Shown: positions 22,210 to 33,499 of the stretch, one piece after another | Layout of the letters: each line of letters begins with the position of its first letter | Position numbering within the stretch: position 1 is the first letter of the stretch | NCBI GenBank assembly: GCA_019633425.1 | Contig: WSUB01000056.1 | Location: 164,376-228,375 of the forward strand | Direction: 5' to 3' | Length of the DNA stretch: 64,000 bases | Source of the DNA: Tulasnella sp. 424 | Taxonomy: Eukaryota; Basidiomycota; Agaricomycetes; Cantharellales; Tulasnellaceae | Program-made: the position numbers and the translations under genes | Notes under the pieces: generated by a model | Database searches by the model: none | Told to the model about the DNA's origin: nothing | The model's input: the letters and a program-made list of their open reading frames with translations, nothing else

Positions 22210-22500
22210 CTCACGCCGCATGACTGCAAGCTCCCCAAGCATTCCAGTCGGCAAAGCCACATGACCCTTGTTTGATGGATACTTTCAGCGTTGGGGGGTA
22301 GTTTTTACAAAATAATGAGACCATTTCAGCGAACGGACGACCAATGCAGTTGCATATCGTGTTTAACCCTGCACGGAGGATTGGACTCCGATAAACCTTC
22401 CACCCAACCTTGCCAAGGTAATGCGCCGACGCAAGCCGGAAAACCGAGCAACAGTCTCGATAATCAATTCCCGCGTGTGAAACGGACAACTCCGTCTACA
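22210..22500 (+). pseudogene. Protein-kinase-like fragment, repeat unit F (decayed)
   Basis: A stretch reading HDPCLMDTFSVGG and then FYKIMRPFQ in a neighbouring frame corresponds to the YDPC...GSIFRKMIG block of the other fragments. The part after it resembles the C-terminal segment of the unit D fragment. Several frame changes are needed. This is the most degraded of the fragments. Confidence 0.4.
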
Positions 22501-22559
22501 TAACGGGCCCGAGTTGTTACACACATACCGGGTTGATGGGATCGCCATGGAAGGCACGC

Positions 22560-23372
22560 GAGATTCACGTCCGGAGAATCCCGCTGATTCCTTGCGGCTA
22601 GCGCAAACACATATACGTCTTATTTAAATCTCCCAGGCGACGACGTCTTAGCTCAAGATCTCCGTTGAAGACTTTATCGAACGCGGTCTTTGCGAAGAGG
22701 AACCCAGAAACCCGTTCAGGTTCGTTTGGGTTGCGCTCGCCCAAACGACTTATAAATATCTGACCACTTTCAACTCTTGCCTCCGAGCCCCCCCATTTTC
22801 TAGCTCCTGAGGGTATGGTTTGGACTTCTTTAAGCCTAATTTCCATTTCCCTCCCGGCTGTTCAACAGTTTCAAATCCCCAGCCTGGACCCGTTTCGTTT
22901 TCCAAGCGAAGCCGTGCGCACTGCTATCGTTAATGCTTTGAATACGCTTACGAATGATTTCCGGAGTGGCCGAAGGGGTGGAAGAAACTTGGCAAATGAG
23001 CAGTGGCAGGCGAATCGTGGTGACCCTCATCTCGTGTTCCGGGGAGCTCCGGTGATGCATGACACAGGGTCGGGACACATTTATATAATATGGATGAGCT
23101 TATACCGACAGGATTTGTATCACTTTGTTACCGTTAGAGGACAGGCATTCCCAATACCGACGGAAACCGCGGCAATGGCGTACGGCCGTCTTGTCTTTAT
23201 GAGTTTGTATCGTCTAACCTTGACAGCTGCTGATAGTAGTCGATTGGAGCTGGGTAACTCCCATACTTTCACGTTTCATTACCTTAGAATCGGGGATTGC
23301 CGGGGCCCGCCTCTGGATCTATAACTGTTTGATTGAGGGCATTCATTTGGTGTAGTTTGTTCGTCCGTCGTG
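22560..23372. repeat. Array spacer block, copy 3, with partial link; right border of the array
   Basis: Distant copy of 15190-15985, with shared stretches around 22860-23000 and 23110-23260, followed by a short match to the link repeat (GAGGGCATTCATT...GGTGT). A 169-codon + strand frame (22815-23324) lies here but is not conserved in the other copies, so it is not called. Array homology stops at about 23372. Confidence 0.4.
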
Positions 23373-23659
23373 AGCCGCGAAGTTCGAACTTCAACTGCAG
23401 CTCTCCACCAAACCATACGACAGGCCAAAAGTCCTCTTAGACACGATAATCCAACGAAGTCAAAAAATCGCCCATAAGCTCCCGGAGCAAAAGATGGTGG
23501 ACCGATGGGAAGTTCCGTCTTCTCTGGAACCATCCCCTTTCCATCTCCCCGACCCCGGTTCGCGTTGCGAGTACTGGACTGTCTACCCATGTCGGATATG
23601 CTTCAAAGCCCTACCAGGTGCCGACTCCGTAAATAATTTGCTCTTGTTTCTTATGTATG

Positions 23660-24843
23660 CTTTACTCATGCCCGAAGTCTAGATCCGTCCGCTTCAAGTC
23701 TATCGCTGGTGGAACAAGTACCACGACTACATCAGTGAATGTAACCACGTAATAGTGCCCTAGCTCATTGTGTAACCCTTCCTCCTCCAGCACGGATATC
23801 CTCTCATGCGACGAGGCGATGACCCAGAGTACCGCGGTCAGGAGGGGGACAAGCTCTGGCTTGGAGACCACGAGCGAGCCAAGTTCACGGTCAGCCTCTG
23901 ACACTCAGCCCTGGGGTACTCACTGATTTTGTTTACAGAGCCCACACACGTATCCTGCATACGACTCGTCGGGAAAGATGGTCTCTATTAAGACAGTACC
24001 TGTATATTCCGGGGACAGTCAGAAATACGCCATCTGGCGGATGCTCGACAGTCCCGAAGCGCGTTCACATGCAGACAACTACACCGTTCCTGTCAGAGAA
24101 ATCTTATTCTTCAATCCCGATTTCGCCACAGTTGGGGCTGACCCGAGCCTACCTACACCCACCTTTTCGTTGTTATGGACCAATTCGACAAAGTAACACA
24201 GCCGCTGGATGCCCCGCTTACGGACCCGGGTTACCCATTTGTGGGTACCGTTGATGACTTGTGCCACTTTTTCTTGCAGATAGCGCAGGTATGAAGGTCA
24301 TACTACGACGTGAATACAGCTGACCGAAGGATCTAGGCAGTCCGTTATATGCACGATCTAGGCGTAGCTCACCTGGTCTGCATCCAGCGAGAACCCTCTC
24401 TGGTAATTTAGCTGACCTCTCCTTACAGGATATTATGGATAAAAACTTTGCTGGATCGGACGAGCACCGTTGACCGCTGCTACTTCATTGATTTTCAATT
24501 CTGGCTCTATTTCCCAAAACCATGGACAGCGCCGCCCATGATTCTCGTCGATGCCGAAGCTCCTGAAGCAGCCAGACCAAAAAAAACTTACGATCCTTTC
24601 CCCGTAGACGTCTTTTGCATCGGAACGACTTTTAACAAGATGGTCAACGCTTTTGAAATTGTACGTCTTTACCGCGGCGAGCCGTTCCCCAACGATCTCA
24701 TTTCCGTGATTTTTTAGACTGGTTGGACTTCACTCGACGAACTGGACAACCTCGCCGAGTCAATGCGCGAAGACGACCCTCAACAGCGACCCCCCACGAT
24801 CCATGATGTGGAGAAACACCTCCAAAGTTTAATAAAAGCTTAA
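23660..24843 (+). pseudogene. Fungal protein-kinase-like gene, longest copy, frameshifted
   Basis: The reading pieces match the basidiomycete kinase-like family as I know it: YPAYDSSGKMVSIKTVPV (glycine-rich/Lys region, about 23950-24000), DNYTVPVREIL, a PFVGTVDDLCHFFLQIAQ helix near 24250, YMHDLGVAH near 24340 (catalytic-loop start), IDFQFW near 24490, YDPFPVDVFCIG, and a C-lobe end DPQQRPPTIHDVEKHLQ near 24770-24830. Splice-like sites separate the pieces. Between the MDK at 24437 and LLDRTSTVDRC at 24448 the frame must shift by one base relative to the array fragments, and the DFG aspartate is followed by Phe-Gln. The catalytic HRD motif is not recognisable. Probably a pseudogene, but a small misassembly could account for the shift. 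The first exon is uncertain. Confidence 0.55.
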
Positions 24844-24849
24844 ACACCC

Positions 24850-26570
24850 TCAAGGAAATCGGAACTCATTTTGTGGAAGGTTGACGCTGTGAGGGCTGGC
24901 AATCGCTGTATCGAAGATTTGACTAAGCTGGCTTTGCGAGCCATTCTGTTCATACTTCGCATATGAGGCGGACTATTTAATTCATAATGCTATATTCACC
25001 TTTGTTGGGTGTCTCTAACCTGGCGGGATGGTTCAACTTGAACGCCGTATCGTGCAACCTCCTTGAGTTCTGATCACTTGGCCGTGCATGCCATTGAAAC
25101 GTCGTGAACTGAATCTCCCCCAGGGCTTGACAAAAACGTCCGGATCCCTCGACCGAGCGAACAATTGCCTAACTTGAATTAGGGTTCGTGCTGGTGTTTT
25201 GAGCGCTCAAAGCAGGTTCAGATCATGGAAAACCTGGAGCTTCACATTTCAAGCTACAAGGTAGTAAACTAGGTATCAACGGATTCTCCCCCATGTATTG
25301 ATGTTTAGAAGATCCCGCAGGCCTTGGCCTTGGGCTGAAGTACCGACATTGCCGCTGGTTCGCCCTCGCCCACAGCTGGCAACTGGACCAGGACAACGAT
25401 GGCTGTTTGCTTCATAGTCCAAGATCTTAAGTGCTTGAATGCATGGTACTATGTAAGGCCTAAATTTATTACTAAACTCGTCATCCGACGTGTGCTGAAT
25501 TGGATAGGTAGGCGGGATTCACCACTCAACCAGCGCATCTAATTCTACGTTCTGTGTCTCATAGCTTTGGGACTTCCGCGCATCTCAAATCCAGGATAAC
25601 TATCAGCACTGGTACCTTTGTCGGTTGACTTGTGTTTCACTGGGGCACACATTATCCTTTCGGTAGACGTGTCAGAAGACACTCACATCCTGCAGCTGCT
25701 AACAAGTCTCCCCCCCGCCCCGGTGGTTACTTTAGGAGACACAATGGCCGAGCTCAGTGACTTTGGCGATGTCTACAGTAATATTCTCATTCCATAACAT
25801 TCAATGTAGCGCCGCGATTGGTCGCTTTTCTTATGGTTTACTGTTCGCCGGCCTCTTTGCACGACGACAGCTCGTCTGCTGCCCTGTAGGATGCCAGACA
25901 CGGAACAGAGACTTCACCAAGACTACGGGTGCCCGTCAAAAACGCAATTGAGCTCAAAATATTTATTTGGAATCGTCTTAACGAAATGTGGGTAGAACGG
26001 GCGACCTTCGTCCAGGTCACGAGCTGCAACCCAAGCACACCCGGTACCGGTGGGTTGATAGACTGCCTCAACCATCCAGGGCCAGTGAGCGAAAACTCTC
26101 CATTCTGTGATTATAGAACTTCAAGTATATTTTGACCCTGAGTCTTGTGGATATTATTATAAAGCTGGCTGAGTTGGGTATAGAATCTTTTCCAATTGGC
26201 AGCAGCACGATACGACACGGCCGTACGTGGCAGATCAGTTGAAGATTCCACAACTGATTCTCGGGAATATCGGCTTTCAGAGACTTTCTCGAAGACGGGG
26301 AAACGTCGTGGCGTCACCGGATGCTTAGGGGCAGGGCGTGCGACCACGTGCATACAAAGAGGGGGCAGCACGCAATTCTTGCTCGACGACCACGATATCA
26401 GCTTATCATTTTTACCAATCTGTTCACGTTCTAAGCCAAAATGATGCTCTTGATTGCCCATAACCCACTGATAATTCGTTTATCGCTTACGCATAAAGTG
26501 CTCCCAATGGCGCGATACGGCTTCGGTACCGGCGCAGCCCACACCGCTCCCTGCCCAGCTGAGCACGAAA
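24850..26570. other. Gene-poor spacer
   Basis: About 1.7 kb between the array and the peroxiredoxin. Only short frames are present and none resembles a known protein. There are no tRNA-like arms, long repeats or transposon ends that I could see. Confidence 0.5.
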
Positions 26571-26578
26571 AGTCTGAG

Positions 26579-26586
26579 TATATAAA
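26579..26586 (+). promoter_or_regulatory. TATA box of the peroxiredoxin gene
   Basis: A perfect TATATAAA lies 101-108 bases upstream of the ATG at 26687, a normal distance for a fungal gene with a short leader. Assigned by position and sequence only. Confidence 0.55.
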
Positions 26587-26686
26587 CAACAAACGATCAT
26601 CTCAAGAATCGAAAAAAAACCTCGCCTACAACACGACCAGCCCTTGCTACCCCTTTTGAGTCATCGCCACCTTGCACGCATACAAC

Positions 26687-27752
26687 ATGTCTTCCTCATC
26701 CCTTAGACTCGGTTCAGTCGCACCTGATTTCAGTGCTGACACCACTAAAGGTCGCATCAACTTCCACGAATGGATTGGAAATACTTGGGCTATTCTCTTC
26801 TCCCACCCCGCTGATTTCACCCCCGTAAGTGCCTGTTCCCTCATTAGGCCTTAATAAGCTAAATGCTTCCGCGTCGAGAAACTGACTCGATCATTTCTTA
26901 ATGCGATCACATATGGGTTCTACAGGTCTGCACTACCGAACTAGGAGAAGTCTCTCGTCGCGCTGCAGACTTCGCTAAGCGAAACGTCAAGGTTATCGGT
27001 TTATCTGCCAACGACCTCGGCAGCCATGAGAAATGGATCCAGGACATCAACAACGTCGGAAAAACCGAATTGAGCTTCCCTATTGTGAGAATTTTAAAGT
27101 TCAAAGGCCGCATTTTCATGAGTTACACTAATAAAGTGGGAACGCCTTCGACCCTGGTTCTGCCGTTTTACGCGTAGATTGCCGATGCCGACCGCAAGGT
27201 CTCGGTGCTGTACGACATGCTTGACCAGCAGGACGCCACCAACATCGACCAGAAGGGCCTTCCTTTCACCGTATGTTACCAACGCTCCTCGATCTTCCCT
27301 CTTTTGGCAATGATTTCTAACATGTTGCACACTAAGATCCGAACTGTGTTCATCATCGACCCAGCCAAGAAGATCCGTCTGACCCTTTCCTACCCTGTAC
27401 GCCCGCTTCCATTTCCCTGCCTCATGAACAATTTCACTCATCACCTTGGCCTGTTTAATGTTCGCTAGGCTGCCGTCGGTCGCAACTTTGATGAGATCAT
27501 TCGTGCCGTTGATGCCCTTCAACTCGGTGATAACTACAAGATCGCCACGCCAGTGAACTGGCAGCCCGGCCAGGATGTCATTGTCAACAACGCTGTCAAG
27601 GACGACGAGGCTAAGAAACTCTTCCCGGATTACAAGACCGTCCTGGTATGTCCTTTCATCCCCTCAACAGAGCCCCATAGCCTGACCGTACTTTCACCTT
27701 TCAGCCCTACCTCCGAACCACTGAGGATCCTTCTCGCAAGGCCGCCGCTTAA
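26687..27752 (+). CDS. 1-Cys peroxiredoxin (Prx6/Prx1 subfamily)
   Basis: Thiol peroxidase that reduces H2O2 and alkyl hydroperoxides; fungal relatives act in the cytosol or mitochondria. Exons: 26687-26824, 26936-27084, 27178-27270, 27337-27396, 27469-27645, 27705-27752, giving about 220 residues, the usual size for the 1-Cys class. The active site [12 protein letters not shown] is split by intron 1, with the peroxidatic Cys at about residue 48. The subfamily hallmarks [13 protein letters not shown], a [15 protein letters not shown] helix, [14 protein letters not shown] and KTVLPYLR are all present. There is no obvious targeting peptide, since the protein starts [15 protein letters not shown]. 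The gene has a TATA box and is single-copy in the window, just outside the repeat array. It converges with the Zn2Cys6 gene downstream. Confidence 0.95.
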
Positions 27753-28320
27753 AAATGTACTATAGCTTGTGTTATTCCCCATCAGTTATAAAATTTGGAT
27801 ACCTTGTCCGTTGAAATGCGCCGTGATTGCACCCATCACCTATGCTGGACATCGTCGTTAGCTTTTCTTTCCGTCGATGCTGCACGACCGCTCCACATGA
27901 AAAACGCGAAACCGAAGCTTACATTACAGCCGTGTTAATCAACATCCTATTATACATAGATGTGTGGACAGTCGCAAGAACAATACTGGAAGGGAGCGTG
28001 TATCGCTGGAACTGAACTGACAAAAAATCGAACGAACCAAGAAGAAACTATAGCTAAAAAAACATAACTCAGTAGACACAGAAGCACATTAGAAAAGATG
28101 TAGGAGCGAGCATGACTGCTTGGTGCAAACCTCACAGGCAGCAAGCACCAGCGTTACATTACAAACGCACGTACCAGTAAACCCTGGACGAAGGAGAAGC
28201 CAAGGTGAAGAAGGAAGAGAACGGCCAAGAAAACGAGAAACAACTCTCCAAAGTCCCAGTACAGAATAGAATTGCTGCACGCACCAACGGTTACGCTCAT
28301 CATCGTCATGCAGGCGGTCG
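27753..28320. other. Convergent intergenic region
   Basis: The 568 bases between the 3' ends of the peroxiredoxin (+) and zinc-cluster (-) genes hold no convincing gene. A/T-rich stretches around 28020-28080 could serve as 3'-end signals, but no clear motif was assigned. Confidence 0.4.
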
Positions 28321-30779
28321 TTAAACGTAGCCTCCTCTCTCAATAACTCCTTTCCTCGAGAGCTCCTTCAAAATGGCTGTGTCCACGGCTGGAACGAATC
28401 GGATCGGGCTCCAAGGTCGAGCGGGTACTTTCGCTTTGCCTTTACCCTTTCCTTTCGGTACAATCACCTCCTCCTCCTCAAGATAGTCATCTTCGTCGTC
28501 ATCAAATTCGTCGTCCTCGGGATCGACAATCCTATATTCGTTGTTCTCTCCGTAGATGACACGGCGACTGGGTTTACCGTGTCTCAATCCACGGCGGGAG
28601 GCTTCTGGAAACTGGCATTCAAGTCCGCGCCTGAAGCATTGGCTAAAGGAAGGGGGAACCGTCGATCAGTGCCTGATGGTAATGAAGGGGTAGAGGTGAG
28701 TGACTTACTTGCATGTACGCGGTCCAGGGGGGAGGACGATTTCGGGGGGGAGTGTTGGACCTTTCCCGCACGCGATCTGAGAAAGACAGCACGTACAATC
28801 AGTACTGACGAACAAGAATAGACAGTCGGCTCTCTCACCTTCCGGTGGCGACAGAACTCGCAGGCCAGAAAGGGCTTCTTGCCCAACTTTCCTTCTCTTC
28901 CATACCCGTCATCGGCACTGAGCGACGACGGCGACTCTTCGACAGGACCAGCACCACCCGAACCCGATCCAATCGCTATCGTTTGAGGCATTTGACGTTG
29001 CGTAACGAGGACTGGCGGGGTGTACAACGCCGTCGAAGAAATAAGGCTACTGGTTCCAAGCGAACTAGAAGCGGCTGTCGACGTTGAGGGCCCGCCTCTC
29101 GCCATACCAGCCGGTGCGACGTTCGCTGCATGCATCTCAGCTAACTGTGCTGCGTTAATCTTGCGTCCATCCCTCTGCTCCTTAGCTGCCATATAAGGCG
29201 AATAGTGTTGGGCAATTGCCCCACCAAGTTGAGGTACCGTCATCCCCCGTTTCCGAGCAGCTGCCGCAATCTGCTGTTGCATAGCGAGTTTCCCGAAGTT
29301 CGGGCCCGGGAGGGACACCAGCGAGCCGTTCAGATGGAGGGGATAAAGCGCGGAAGTGGTTTGCTTTGGAAGGACGGCTTGCTCGAGGGAAGGCATAGGG
29401 AAATGGGCATTGGCGACAGCGTCGGTCAACATGCTAGCGATTGGAGCGCCATCTTTCATAGGCATTCTCTGCATAGTCGATGGGGGAATGAGCACCGCAA
29501 CGTTCTTTCCGCAGCGCCGCAACTCGTCCTTGGAGTCTACCGGACCTGGCGAAGACCATTGAGAAGACGGCGGAGACGCGGATAGCTTACTCAGTGATGA
29601 AGTCGAGAGCTGTTTGATGGGGGACGAGGGTAACTTTGGAATTTGAATAACGGTGGATGAAGACGGCATTGAGGGTTGACTGGCTCGTGTTCGAAGGGCG
29701 GCCACATGGCATGAATCGGTCTTCGAACGACCGGGTGGTGACGAAAAGGGGTATATGGTGGCTTGAGTTCCAATTTGACAGGATTGACTTTGAGATGATG
29801 ACGATGATGGGGTCGATTGGACATTGTGGCTTTGGTTCGTGATTGCTTCTTCCAATTTGATGGGGAATTGATCTTGTTGCGCTGGGGTGTTGGAAGGGAC
29901 GGGCTCTAGTGCGTGAGCTAGAGAGCTTGATCCACGGCGAAATGAACTCTGAAGAGTACGAGAAATAGGGACGAGTCAGCCCAACGAAGTTAGCACAGGC
30001 AGAGACTGAACACGCACCTGTGGAACTGGCCATTGTCTTTCACGGGGGTCATAGTTGGTCGAGTAGTCGTAAGTCGGTACGGGATGAGCTTGGCCGAGTT
30101 GTTGGTCACTTTGAGACATATTTGCTTGGCCTCCGCGGTTTAGAACCTTTTCCGAGAGTTTGTACCTCTGATCGTAGCTGGGGATGAAGGCTGGTGGCTG
30201 GTACTGGTCATTCCCGAAAGATCCGTGTGCACGCGCACCGGTGGCTGGGACTGAGGACCGAGCATCCTGTGCGCTAGTGGCAGGAGCAGGCGGCGGAGGT
30301 AAGAAGGTTTGGCAGGAGGAATCCGGGTGAGTGTTATCGAGTGCAGATGAAGACGGCGTGGGCAAGGTGTGTTGTGAGTGTTGCTTGGGGTGCGAGTGAT
30401 ATTCTAGGTTCTGCATGGAATAGCGTTGTTGTTGTTCTTGCTGTTGGGCTAAGGTCGCTTGAGAGTTGACGTAAAGACCTGAGACGGAAGAAGACGAGTG
30501 TGGCACAGCACTGGAAGGATTCCACCATCGGGTATTGTTGTCTAAACTGGGAGATTGGGCATACTGAACTTGGTGCTGGGAGGCGGGCGAGTCACCAGGG
30601 AAGGCATAGTGATTCAGTGCTTGAGATTGAGCCTCAGATGAGCCCTGAGAAGGAGCTACGGCAGGAAGGCCATGGTTTTGGATGTTGGAGACGGGGGCGG
30701 TAGCGTACGACGGATGGGTAGGAGGGATGGAGGTGAATACTGTGTCGGGAAAGGGATTGGACTGATAGTTATAGCTCAT
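28321..30779 (-). CDS. Zn2Cys6 zinc-cluster protein with C-terminal DNA-binding domain
   Basis: Putative transcription regulator. Exons 30779-30018, 29948-28839, 28776-28709 and 28642-28321 give 2262 bases (753 aa), all phases closing. Residues 1 to about 610 are low-complexity (Ser, Pro, Gln runs such as QQQEQQQR) and probably disordered or activating. The zinc cluster spans about residues 617-656, across two introns: CEFCRHRKIAC, an 18-residue loop, then CNQCFRRGLEC, that is C-x2-C-x6-C-x18-C-x2-C-x6-C. A basic stretch follows (ASRRGLRHGKPSRR), then an acidic run (DPEDDEFDDDEDDYLEEEE) and a short C-terminal segment. Most fungal zinc clusters are N-terminal; this one lies near the C-terminus. 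I do not recognise the named gene or its targets. It shares a divergent 413-base upstream region with the aldehyde dehydrogenase. Confidence 0.85.
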
Positions 30780-31192
30780 TCCAGAGCTAGAGGGAGAGGA
30801 GAAAAGGGTATGGTAAGTCGCAGTCGTGCAGAATTATGCAAGGCTAGGGCAGTTAAGAGCTGGGGCTCGGTACTGACCAGAAGAGGAATAGCGAGGGCGA
30901 AGTAGTGTAGAAGGGAAAGCTGAAAGAGATATGGCTGGTAAATGTACGAGTTTCAGAACCGAGTGTTCGTTGGTGAAGCTGAAGATCGTTGGCTGAATTT
31001 GGATGGAAGGTGGGGGTGATGGAAGAAAGTCTGAAGTCAAAGCAGCGGTGGGTCAGTCTGCATCGCAAGGTACCTCCATTGTAGAATGTCCCACGGTACT
31101 CCCCTACCCTTGATTATCTCCAAACGCGTGACCCCCTTGCAAAAACCCTCGCTCACTTTTACCCTCCTCTCCTACTGCAATCCAAACTCACT
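30780..31192. promoter_or_regulatory. Divergent intergenic region between zinc-cluster and aldehyde dehydrogenase genes
   Basis: 413 bases separate the two start codons, so both promoters must lie here. There is a pyrimidine-rich stretch just before the dehydrogenase ATG (about 31140-31190). No TATA box is clear. Whether the zinc-cluster protein regulates its neighbour cannot be told from sequence. Confidence 0.4.
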
Positions 31193-33260
31193 ATGAAGAC
31201 CGTACCGATTCCTGAGTTCAACGGGGTGAGTTCAGAGAGCCATCTGCTGGTCCAGCAAATCGGCACTGATGTTTGTTCTTTCTCTCGCAGATCCGCGATG
31301 AGTTGAAGAAAACATTCGACTCGAGGAAGACGATACCCTTGGAATATCGCAAACAGCAGCTCGCACAGGTTGCTTACATGGTTCAGGAAAATGCTGAGGC
31401 ATTCAAAAAGGTGCGGGGTTCATTTTTTTTGTACCTTCGTTGGTCTTCAAACCGACGTCATCTGCGTCTTACGCGAGTCAAGGCCATCCACCAGGACATG
31501 CTCAAACCCTACCTCGAATCCACTTTGGCCGAACTGGGTCCCGTCGTCGGTCAAGCAGTCCGCGCCATCCAGAACCTTGAAAAATGGACCGCAGACGAGC
31601 CTCTTCCCGAAGACGAGACCGATCGTTTCCATAAAGGGTGGGACCTGAAAACCGTCAGGACGCCGAGGGGAGTCGTTCTCATCATCGGCCCTTGGTGAGC
31701 TCTTCTAGCAACCGGAGAAGCATACCTGGATGTAGACATATTGATGCACGGATCGGGTTTTCCTCGCTGTTTCTGTTTTGCTTTTCATTTTGGGCAGGAA
31801 CTACCCAATGATCCTCACCCTCGGTCCGTTGATTGGCGCCATTGCCGCCGGATGTTGTGCGGTGATCAAGACAAGCGAAGTTGCTCCACACTTCGCAGAG
31901 CTTCTTCTCGATCTACTCCCAAAATACCTTGACAGCTCGGCTTACCGAGTGATCACTGGCAGCGTTCCCGAAATCACCGCCTTGTTAGACTTGCAGTGGG
32001 ACATGAGTAAGCCTAGACTTTTTCTTTTTCTTTTTCTTTTTCTTTTCCCCCACCTCGTGTCGATGTCTCGGGCGCTATTGACACTGCCCTCTTCTTCTCT
32101 TCTGTCCCACTTTATTAGTCTTTTACACTGGCAACGAACGAGTCGGAAGCATCGTAGCCAAGGCTGCGGCCAAATACGTTACGCCCTGCACCCTCGAACT
32201 CGGATCCAAATGTCCCGTCATCATCGACGACAAAATCTCCCCTGAGGACCTCAAGATCGCCGTCCGCCGCATCGCATGGGGCAAGACGCAAAACGCCGGT
32301 CAAGTCTGCGTCTCGCCCGACTACGCTGTGGTCCCCAAGACAATCTATAACGAATTCATTAAATTATACAAGGCAGCCATCGAATCTTTCTTCCCTGATG
32401 GTGCCGAGAAGTCGGATAGTTACGCGAGGATCATTAATGAGAGCCATTTCAAGTAAGTGTAAAATTGTGCCTCGTTATCGGGCATGTTCCACCATGAAGC
32501 AGCACCCCGACCCTGACACAACCATCTTTCTCCAGACGCATCAGCGGTCTCATCGGGAAGACCAAGGGAGACATCGCGCTCGGAGGAAAGTCTGCTGTCA
32601 GAGATGACGGGTTCTTCATTGAACCGACTCTCGTCACTGACGTCAAGCGAGATGACGCCCTCATGCAAGACGAACTCTTCGCGCCTGTCCTTCCCGTCAT
32701 CACAGTTAAGGTACACAGACCCTCTTCGCCTTATTATCTATCTCTTCCTCTGACGACCCTTGCCTTAGGACCTCGACGAAGCTATTTCGTTCGTCAACAC
32801 GCTTCCTTCAGCGCTCTCGGTCTACCTCTTCTCCACCTCGGACGAGTCAAAGAAGAAAGTCACTCAACTCACTCGCTCTGGTCAAGTCGTCTTCAACGAA
32901 ACCTATGGTCAGTTGGGCGTTTACGAATTGCCATTCGGTGGTTTGGGCGCTAGTGGGTATGGGTCGCAGATGGGTCGGCATACTTTCGAGGGGTTCACGT
33001 TGAAGAGAGGTTCCATCGATGTTCCATACGGGTATGGAGTGTTTGCGTTTAGGAATGGGTTGTTGGGTTGAACTGACGCACTCGTCGACTGTCGCAGAAT
33101 CGAGCCCATGTTTGGATTCCGATACCCCCCTTACACCCAGCAAGGTGCCGACGTCTTCGACCAAATGTATCAACTTCCGGTTCCTATTCCGAAGCAAAGC
33201 GTAGCGGAGGCTGCCGTCGGCGACATTACGGACAAGATCAAGCACGTTATGGCTCTCTGA
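31193..33260 (+). CDS. Aldehyde dehydrogenase, class 3 (fatty-aldehyde) type
   Basis: NAD(P)-dependent oxidation of aldehydes to acids; the family includes yeast Hfd1 and animal ALDH3. Exons: 31193-31225, 31291-31410, 31483-31694, 31798-32006, 32119-32452, 32536-32710, 32769-33032, 33099-33260. Motifs: LEYRKQQLAQ (N-terminal class 3 helix), GPW-NYP split by intron 3, GNERVGSIVAKAA (cofactor-binding loop), ELGSKCPVII with the general-base Glu, NAGQVCVSPDY with the catalytic Cys, ELFAPVLPVI, and LPFGGLGASGYG near the end. The total is about 500 residues. The C-terminal segment may aid membrane association as in relatives, but no clear transmembrane helix was seen. Its 3' half has left relics between the helicase genes downstream, so it was part of the unit that duplicated. 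Confidence 0.93.
32018..32046 (+). repeat. CTTTTT microsatellite in an intron
   Basis: Four to five tandem CTTTTT units in intron 4 of the aldehyde dehydrogenase, next to its 3' splice-site region. Likely length-variable. Confidence 0.8.
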
Positions 33261-33499
33261 ATGCTAGGGATCGCCGTTTTACCCTTGAAGCACGTTCAAC
33301 ATCGCAATCAATCATCCAAGTTCTAGGCGACTCAGCAAGTTCAAATTTTCTAAGACAAACGACAACATAGTAGTATACACGTGTGTAGTTGGGGTTTAGG
33401 AGCTTATCGGAAACAAACATGACATGTATGGCATCAAATCGTTGAGAATGGGAATTTAGTTCGAACACCTCCACCCGTCCCCAAACCAAGCAACCAAAA

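Noticed and set aside
22815..23324. 169-codon + strand frame at the right border of the array
   Set aside because: Not conserved in the related blocks and no recognisable domain.
1..24850. Transposon as the driver of the array
   Set aside because: No terminal repeats, transposase, reverse transcriptase or target-site duplications were seen; the unit borders look like unequal crossing-over junctions.
24850..26570. tRNA or other small RNA gene in the gene-poor spacer
   Set aside because: No TpsiC-type box or cloverleaf arms could be found by eye.
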